64,000 nucleotides of DNA from Plantago ovata (lineage: Eukaryota > Streptophyta > Magnoliopsida > Lamiales > Plantaginaceae): positions 11,237,566-11,301,565 of the forward strand of contig CM051458.1 in the NCBI GenBank assembly GCA_028274465.1. The letters run 5' to 3'. Shown in pieces: positions 57,577 to 64,000 of this stretch; the first letter of the stretch is position 1, and each line of letters starts with the position of its first letter. Under the pieces are notes generated by a model that ran no database searches, had not been told where the DNA came from, and worked only from the letters and a program-made list of their open reading frames with translations. A program made the position numbers and the translations under genes.

Positions 57577-57845
57577 CTCATCAGTTCCAATTAATTCATT
57601 ACGTATTCCTTTTTTAGATGTCCAAATGAATCTTTTAAGTTTCCATTTTTAGAAACTATCTCACATTTCATTCATATTGTTTTAAACGTGGATCACACTT
57701 TCACACATTTTTAACTACATCCCTATATCACTTTTTTTAACCGAGAAACCCATATTTACATACAATATTAATACAACATTAGCAAACAATATAACACAAA
57801 ACCCGTGTAAAAGCCAATTATTGCCTTATAATCGGGACGAAAGAG
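57577..57845. mobile_element. Degenerate Stowaway-like MITE
   Basis: Between TA (57575-57576) and TA (57846-57847): left CTCATCAGTTCC, right GGGACGAAAGAG. Termini are inverted but mutated. Confidence 0.5.
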
Positions 57846-58328
57846 TATCTACCTAAGTCCTATCGGATAACGCATAACATAATACGCATATAATATCTTT
57901 CATAGTGTCATATTACTCATCCTACATAATCAACCTTATTAATGAGATATATGCATGCAAGAATGTGTAGATCGACTTATCCCCAAATTAGTTTTAGTGT
58001 GTTTGGTTGGAATACCCCATTAGAGATTTTAAAATGAGGGATTTGAACCCAATGATGCAGTGAGCTTTTGAATGGATTTATGTGTATCAAATCCGTATAA
58101 TTGTTGTTTGGTTGCAAGTCTCCAATAGAGATTTTGAGGGATTTGAAAACAAATACCTTGTTTGGTTGCAGACGGATATTTAACGTATTTTGAATTTCGT
58201 GCAAGGGATTTCGTTAGTTGTGCTAGTTAGTTATAACTACCTATTTAAAGTTACAATAATACCCTTTAAGTTGAAATGATTTGTTCTTTGAGTTGAGGGC
58301 TTATAGGTAAATTTGTCATTTTTAAATT
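57846..58328. other. Intergenic with repeated TGTTTGGTTG words
   Basis: TGTTTGGTTG occurs at about 58000, 58109 and 58160, with repeated CCAATAGAGATTTTGAGGGA / TTAGAGATTTTAAAATGAGGGA segments. Possibly a decayed MITE; ends not placed. Confidence 0.35.
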
Positions 58329-59039
58329 CACTACAAGAAAACAGCATTTTAGCGATGGATGCCATCCGTCGCTATACGGGACCGAACCGTCGCTACAGCC
58401 CATTAGCGACGGATAAGCCGTCGCTAATTAGGACGTCGCCAAAAGTGGCGTCGCTAATGAAAATAAGGGACGGATGAATTCATCCGTATCTATAGTTAGC
58501 GACGGATTAACTAGTCCGTCACAGAGTTCATCGTTGACCAAAATGGGGACAGATCGGTTCATCCGTCGCTATCTGGATGGGCACGTGTCTGGATGTGGTG
58601 TAGGATGTGTAGCGACAAATGGTTTTATCTGTTTCTATCTTTAGGGACGGATGCAATCATCCATCGCAAAATCTGTTGTAGAGGAAAAAAAAATTTGCTC
58701 TATTTTAGCAGCCAATTACCCAAACCTGTACAACCAGTATATACATCAATTCTCAATTCTGTATAATGAAACGAGCCATAAAGTAAATTGAAAATGGTGG
58801 AAAATCATTAATATAGATAGACAAAGGTTGCAAATTCATTGCACACGAATGTAAGGTGTCGAATATTCTATACTAGTTACAATGCATGTAAGCTAACTCT
58901 AAACATCCAACATTGCAAAGTAAGAAGTCCAAGTCCAAGTCCAATGGATCCCAATCCACACCAACATGCCTATAAAACAATATGGAAAGGAGAAAGTTAC
59001 AAGATTGAACATGAAGAGAACATACATAAATTCACTGGC

Positions 59040-59095
59040 ACAGTGGTGACTAAGATATCACCCAAGCACATACAGTGGCTAACATACCACTCACA
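59040..59095. repeat. Palindromic GGTGA..TCACCC motifs in CACTA 3
   Basis: GGTGACTAAGATATCACCC and AGTGGCTAACATACCACTC lie downstream of the TNP2 stop, the same two motif types as in CACTA 1. Confidence 0.8.
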
Positions 59096-61077
59096 CCAAC
59101 GAAACAGTTTGTAAACGTACCGTGATAGCAATAATGCATTGTGAATCACACAGCTGGCATGGGAGGCTGAAATGGACAAAGGAGGGGATCTGCACATACA
59201 ATGAAACTATACAAAATGAAATATGTAAGGTCATATGTACACATCATATGCAACTTATTCAGTAATTAATAAAACTTTCGTACTTAGTGCATAAACAAAG
59301 AAAGCACACAGAAAATACATGTAAGTATAGTTCGTACCCTCTTCATCGCCTGTGGCTAAGTCCACATATGTTTCATCGTGAAGCTGTATGACTTCATCCG
59401 TGGCATGAACGGGGTTCCTATCAAGTGCACCCAAGTCCACACTCACTTCTTGGTAGGAGTTATTCGTTGAGTCATCATCCTCAATGTACTCGACCTTAGA
59501 GCGTGCGCGTATATGGATAGCAGCCACCCAGTCAGATTGGGCCCGTTTCATGGAGGGATATGGAAGATACATCACTTGGTGTGCTTGAGTAACCAAGATA
59601 AAAGGTTCATACTTCCTGTACTTCCTCTTCAAGTTAATGTCAACCGATTCATACTGCCCATTTATCTTTGTACCTTCTGGAGTAGGATCAAACCAATTAA
59701 CTTCGAACATGAAGACCCTTTTCTTAGGGATTCCGGGATATTCAAGTCTGATGACTCGATTCAACTTCACGTAGAAATCAAACATGCCAGGTGATCATGT
59801 ATCTGCTGCACTGACTGAAACCCCTGAGTTGGTAGTTGCCATGGACGAGTTAGAATGGCCAACCGTGTGGAATCTCAAGCCATTAACTATGTAACCTTCA
59901 TAGATGTGTGTCAATCTATATGGCCCAGCTGCAAGGGCATGTAGATATGGATCAGTAATCTCGTTCTCTCATTCCTGACATAGTCCTTGAACCAATTTGG
60001 AAATTCAGCTTCCAACTTCATGGTACGGTTATACTCAATGGTGTCATCTGCATAACTGGATCCTCTCGCAGACAGCGCTCTTTGAAAGCACTGCACATGA
60101 TTAAGTAATGATCAAAATGTGGCATTTAATGGGTGTCAAATGGAGATAGTGATTACAAAGTGAAAGGAGAAAGGCACTTACGTATTGAATATTATTTCGA
60201 ATGGCCTGACTTCTTTACAGTTCTGGAGGACATAGAAATGAGTTGCTTTAAGCTCTTTATCACTCAAACATTCACTCTTTTCCTCACCCAAAGGGCTCCC
60301 TGACACCCTAAAGACCGAAAGAGCAACATCGTGATCCTCTTGCACCACAAAGGTGTCTGCATTGCGAGCAGGCTTATTAGCCTTTGTCTGAATTGATAGT
60401 GTATATGTCCTAGAGACAGTCCTTATTAAGGGCATGCATCCCTTATAGAGGGCATATATGTACTATTACACAGGTCAACGTAATATAATATATGTTGGCT
60501 GTTTGACTATTGAGTATCGCTTTCATATTTATATTACACCAGGCATGCAGCATGTCATATCTCTATTTCTGTCTGTATTGATATTAAACATGTCCCTCGG
60601 ATAGATGACCGATCACATAGATAGTGGGAGCTATGTGAGTTATCATCTATCCCAAACTCTCCCTAGTCGAGGTTCATCTCGGATGTAGGGGTCTGAATGA
60701 ACCAACTGAGACAAGTATGCGTGGAGGTTATACTTGTTGGAGCAAGTGTGAGCCGATCCCACGGCCACGGAACGGATTGTTGGACAATCAAGAAACGTTC
60801 CCATAACTGCGCATAGTTGTTCGAAGGATGATTACCGAACAATGGAAGTACCCACCGGACACTCCCATCGATGTATACTCTACACCGAAGTGTCTATGGG
60901 AACCGGTAAGTTGTCGAAGTGATGCCAGTCGTCCTTTGGACTTACAGGACTTTATCATCACATTTGTTGCCCCATATCCTTGGTGGACCCGTCGATGTCA
61001 GCTCTGAATAAGCAGCTGACCTAAGACACGATCCAGGATTATGGCTATGTAACGCCCCAGATTTCAGAAGCTTACAA

Positions 61078-61212
61078 GGGTTGAGAACGCTACTCATACC
61101 ATCAAGGTGCACCTTTCTTTTCGGAAATCCACCTAGAAAAACTTCAGAGTTAAGCGTGCTTGCTCTGGAGCAATTCTAGGATGGGTGACCCACTGGGAAG
61201 TTCCTGGTGCGC
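61078..61212 (+). other. 5S rRNA-derived sequence, left LTR
   Basis: AGTTAAGCGTGCTTG (61148-61162) and CTAGGATGGGTGACC (61176-61190), then CTGGGAAGT, match the pol III internal control region of plant 5S rRNA with the same spacing class. Confidence 0.9.
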
Positions 61213-61488
61213 GCACGAGTGAGGACAAAGTGCGCGGATTAGAACCCGTGTTGGTCTGTGGGGCCAGCATATCACCCCGGAGAGCGCCCATGAGTAACCA
61301 CGCCGGCCGGATTGGTCGGGTCGTTACAAATGGTATCAGAGTCTAGATCAACCCAAAGCCCGCATCGGGTGGACGGTTGGTAAAGGTTATTGTCAGTTTG
61401 TCACCCCCACCACTTAAGGCGCTTGACGAGGACGTCGAGGCTTTAAGGGGGGGTAGATTGTAACGCCCCAGATTTCAGAAGCTTAAAA

Positions 61489-61623
61489 GGGTTGAGAACG
61501 CTACTCATACCATCAAGGTGCACCTTTCTTTTCGGGAATCCACCTAGAAGAACTTCAGAGTTAAGCGTGCTTGCTCTGGAGCAATTCTAGGATGGGTGAC
61601 CCACTGGGAAGTTCCTGGTGCGC
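61489..61623 (+). other. 5S rRNA-derived sequence, right LTR
   Basis: Same block 411 bp downstream: AGTTAAGCGTGCTTG at 61559-61573 and CTAGGATGGGTGACC at 61587-61601. Confidence 0.9.
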
Positions 61624-64000
61624 GCACGAGTGAGGACAAAGTGCGCGGATTAGAACCCGTGTTGGTCTGTGGGGCCAGCATATCACCCCGGAGAGCGCCC
61701 ATGAGTAACCACGCCGGCCGGATTGGTCGGGTCATTACAAGCTACATACAAATGGGGATGATAAGTGATTCTGTGAAGGATTCATCTCTCATGTGTAGCA
61801 CAGAAGAGCACTGCTCATAGTCGTTCATAGTTGTGATTGGTAAAACCGCTGGCCAGCGTATCAATGTTATTATGATAGTCATAATAGATATTGGATTCAC
61901 CATGCAACTCACTGAAGACGCCCGTGGATGTATTATTGGGATAGACACTTCATCGATCCTAGATACATTCGAGCAAGTCAGATGAAGGGACGTTACCATC
62001 GCCGCGTTGAGCGCAACAGACTTCGCAACGAAAGGGTTTTCTTTGAGAAACCTCTCAAACGTCCTCATGTATTAATATTGCAAATGAACCGTCTAGGAAT
62101 TCCATTTTGCCTAGTCTAGGACTTGCTTAATACAATGAGGCCCTATGGGTCACACTATGTGGTGATTCAGCTTATCCGAATATCCTTGAAGATGGAATCG
62201 CAATTGATTTGGAATTAATTGTGATTGATGGATTATAATTGATTTGGAATTAATTATAATATTTAGTGGCTCAATTAATGATTTGGAATTATTAATTGAA
62301 TTGGCTAATTAATTGTATTTTATGTAAATACAAGATTATATTTTAGAAATATAATAGAGGTTTGATTTGAAAGGATATGTTAATTTAGAATTAACATATG
62401 CACATGGGCAAAATCTACTTGGAGTTTGAATTGTCTTAGAACTATAAGTGGGTCCCAAAATCGGGACCCACCTATCACACTTAGGACGCGCGCGCGCGCG
62501 AGATGGAGTAGGGGAAGGAGTTCGACTCCTTCCTCTATTAGAAGTCTAAGCGATAAGTTAGATTTTCCTGATTGAGTTTTAATTTAATTGGGAATGAATC
62601 TAGACTTGAAATTGGTTTCCTAGTGCGATAAGAATTAGATTCTTATTCCTTTATGAAGTCTAATTGCTTATGCTTTAGGCTTCTATTGACTACTATATAT
62701 AGTAGACTATTAGAGAGCTTTTGACATAGACATTCACACAGTTGAATACCCAGTTTTCTTAGAGAAAATAAAAGGCTCTCCCCTACCTCTCCATACTAGC
62801 CACGCGCGCCACCCCTCTCACAAGAGGAAAACCGCCGCCCCATCTTCTTGGTCACACAAAGAATATCCTAGCATTCTTTCCAATAGGCTGTTCATCCGTG
62901 GATACCAAGGTTGAGGTTCTAGGAGCTGGAAACTAACTTTTATTGTCTTGCAGATAATCAAAGTATTGCAGATATCTTCGACTTCGACGAAGGAGAAGAT
63001 TCAACGGATTATTACGAAGACTTGGAAGCTGTGCTTGCTTTTGGAGTACGGTTAGTCTTCTAATTGACGTGTTTAAATATATACGACATATACATAATCA
63101 ATTAACCTGCATGTTAAGAAAATTTTTGAAATTCCGCTGCGTACCCTAGGGGTAGCTCTGACCGTATTTTCTTACATGAATGTCGTCCTGGAAGTAGTAG
63201 GAGCAGAAGGTTGCAGTTTCCTCTCGCAAGTAAGCATTTGCAATCGATCGCTCATGCTGCGCTTTGTTCTTCACAAATCTCTTCAACTTACCCAAGTACC
63301 TGTGACACATGTAATAGTTAGGCTTGCATGCATATCTATATAAGGTTTTAAATACTTGTACTTAAATGTGGTACATTACTAACCTCTCAAATGGATACAT
63401 CCATCGATACTGTACTGGTCCAGCAAGCCTCGCCTCAAATGGGAGATGAACAGGTAAGTGCTCCATAGAATCAAACCAGCTAGGTGAGAAACGCTCAAGC
63501 TTGCATAGAATCACGGGTATGTCCTTCTCAAGACGTAGCAACACATCCTCGTGCACGACCCTTGTGCTTATATTCTTGAAGAATAATCTCAAGTCAGTGA
63601 AAGCGCTACGAACAGCTGGCTTGGGTAACAACTCTCGAAATGCAACCGGGAGTAGTCTCTCCATGAACACATGACAGTCATGGCTTTTCATCCCATACAT
63701 CTTCGTCTTCTGGGTATCCACACGAGTACCCAACTTAGATGCATAGCCATCGGGGAACTTGATTGTCTTCACCCAGTCAAAGAGTCGGGCTTTAGCATCC
63801 TTGTCAATGGCATAGCATGCTTTTGGCCACTTTCCATCAACACTCTTCTGTTACATCTCGGGCCTCTTACACCATGTATTCAATTCCTTCCTAGACTTCT
63901 CCGTATCCTTTGTCTTACCAAGGATGTTGCAAATGGTGTTGAAGGTGTTCTCAAACATGTTCTTCTCTACATGCATGAAATACAAGTTGTGTCGTATGAG

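Larger units (their letters stand above)
61048..61739 (+). mobile_element. Complete Cassandra-type TRIM retrotransposon (692 bp)
   Basis: Two 281-bp LTRs (61048-61328, 61459-61739) begin TGTAACGCCCCAG and end TTACA. The 130-bp interior starts with PBS TGGTATCAGAGTC (61331) and ends with polypurine TTTAAGGGGGGGTAGAT. Flanks GGCTA (61043-61047) and AGCTA (61740-61744) match at 4 of 5. There is no coding capacity. The 5S rRNA-derived block in each LTR defines a Cassandra-type TRIM. LTRs differ at a handful of sites by eye, so it is young, and it postdates the solo LTR it interrupts. Confidence 0.93.
60394..63176 (+). mobile_element. Copia solo LTR in CACTA 3, itself split by a TRIM
   Basis: Begins TGATAGTGTATATGTCC and ends ATTTTCTTACA, flanked by a perfect 5-bp duplication TGAAT (60389-60393 and 63177-63181). 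Without the inserted TRIM it is about 2.09 kb, like the other LTRs of this family. The palindromic TATA region recurs near 62692. Confidence 0.95.
58329..64000. mobile_element. CACTA DNA transposon 3, left part (continues past window)
   Basis: Terminus CACTACAAGAAAACAGC at 58329 followed by a TAGCGACGGAT array (58350-58680). It contains the 3' portion of a TNP2 transposase on the minus strand, which CACTA 1 and 2 lack. The right end is outside the window; ATT at 58326-58328 would be the target duplication. Interrupted by the solo LTR at 60394-63176. Confidence 0.92.
59146..64000 (-). pseudogene. TNP2-like CACTA transposase, interrupted and decayed
   Basis: The minus strand enters with LIRHNLYFMHVEKNMFENTF (Transposase_21 end) and continues through MYGMKSHDCHVFMERLLPVA (DUF4218 region) and YLGKLKRFVKNKAQHERSIA. 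The solo LTR then splits the exon between codons for FQDDI and QTKANKPARN. Beyond it come CFQRALSARGSSYADDTIEY, a DUF4216 block (VFMFEVNWFDPTPEGTKING), DEE, an intron and a last exon (59189-59146) ending PPMPAV. Lesions: TAA near 63850, a frameshift near 59965 and a TGA near 59793. TNP2 is the catalytic transposase of CACTA elements; this copy is dead. Confidence 0.88.

Noticed and set aside
61148..61190. A functional 5S rRNA gene
   Set aside because: Only the control region is well matched; the rest diverges and it sits inside LTRs of a TRIM in two identical positions.

Overview
The window is nuclear DNA of a flowering plant, almost certainly a eudicot and perhaps an asterid (the last is a guess). 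It has AT-rich intergenic DNA, intron-containing plant genes (DREB/ERF factor, UDP-glycosyltransferase, L-gulonolactone oxidase) and dense nested plant transposons with PBS sites matching initiator tRNA-Met. No prokaryotic, organellar or rRNA-array features were seen.

Only three loci look like host genes, all on the minus strand: an intact single-exon DREB-type AP2/ERF factor (4399-4920), a UGT73-like glycosyltransferase with one frameshift (36763-38246), and a four-exon L-gulono-1,4-lactone oxidase-like gene coding 600 aa (49773-52779). Host-gene debris includes a FAR1-related pseudogene (30460-32920), a dynamin exon next to a broken LSM-domain (NAA38-like) fragment (35185-36120), and a histone H4 fragment inside a hAT transposon (about 40670-40792).

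The rest is mobile DNA. 1-939: 3' part of a Helitron with its hairpin and CTAG end. 5837-19809: a CACTA element (TSD AGA) holding a TNP1-like gene and a nested full-length Copia retrotransposon. 20220-24153: several TIR elements and LINE tails. 24265-30439: a TRIM, a Gypsy LTR with a GAG-only body, and a TRIM carrying a 5S rRNA-derived LTR. 33440-34812: LINE 3' part. 39837-43447: MITEs and hAT elements. 43648-49473: a second CACTA with its own TNP1-like gene and a nested Copia solo LTR. 53060-57845: a Copia LTR remnant, SINE, MITEs and a MULE-like element. 58329 to beyond the window end: a third CACTA with a decayed TNP2 transposase, interrupted by a solo LTR of the same Copia family, itself interrupted by a complete 692-bp Cassandra-type TRIM.

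The most interesting signals are (i) modular exchange among miniature LTR elements: a 5S-bearing LTR and a TATA-bearing LTR flank nearly the same about 130-bp internal domain and share the same U5 end; (ii) one Copia family sitting inside every one of the three related CACTA elements; (iii) a palindromic GGTGA-N8-TCACC repeat kept in non-coding parts of all three CACTAs; and (iv) gene-fragment capture (histone H4 in a hAT; dynamin plus LSM fragments side by side). All family calls were made by eye from sequence and translation; no database search was run.
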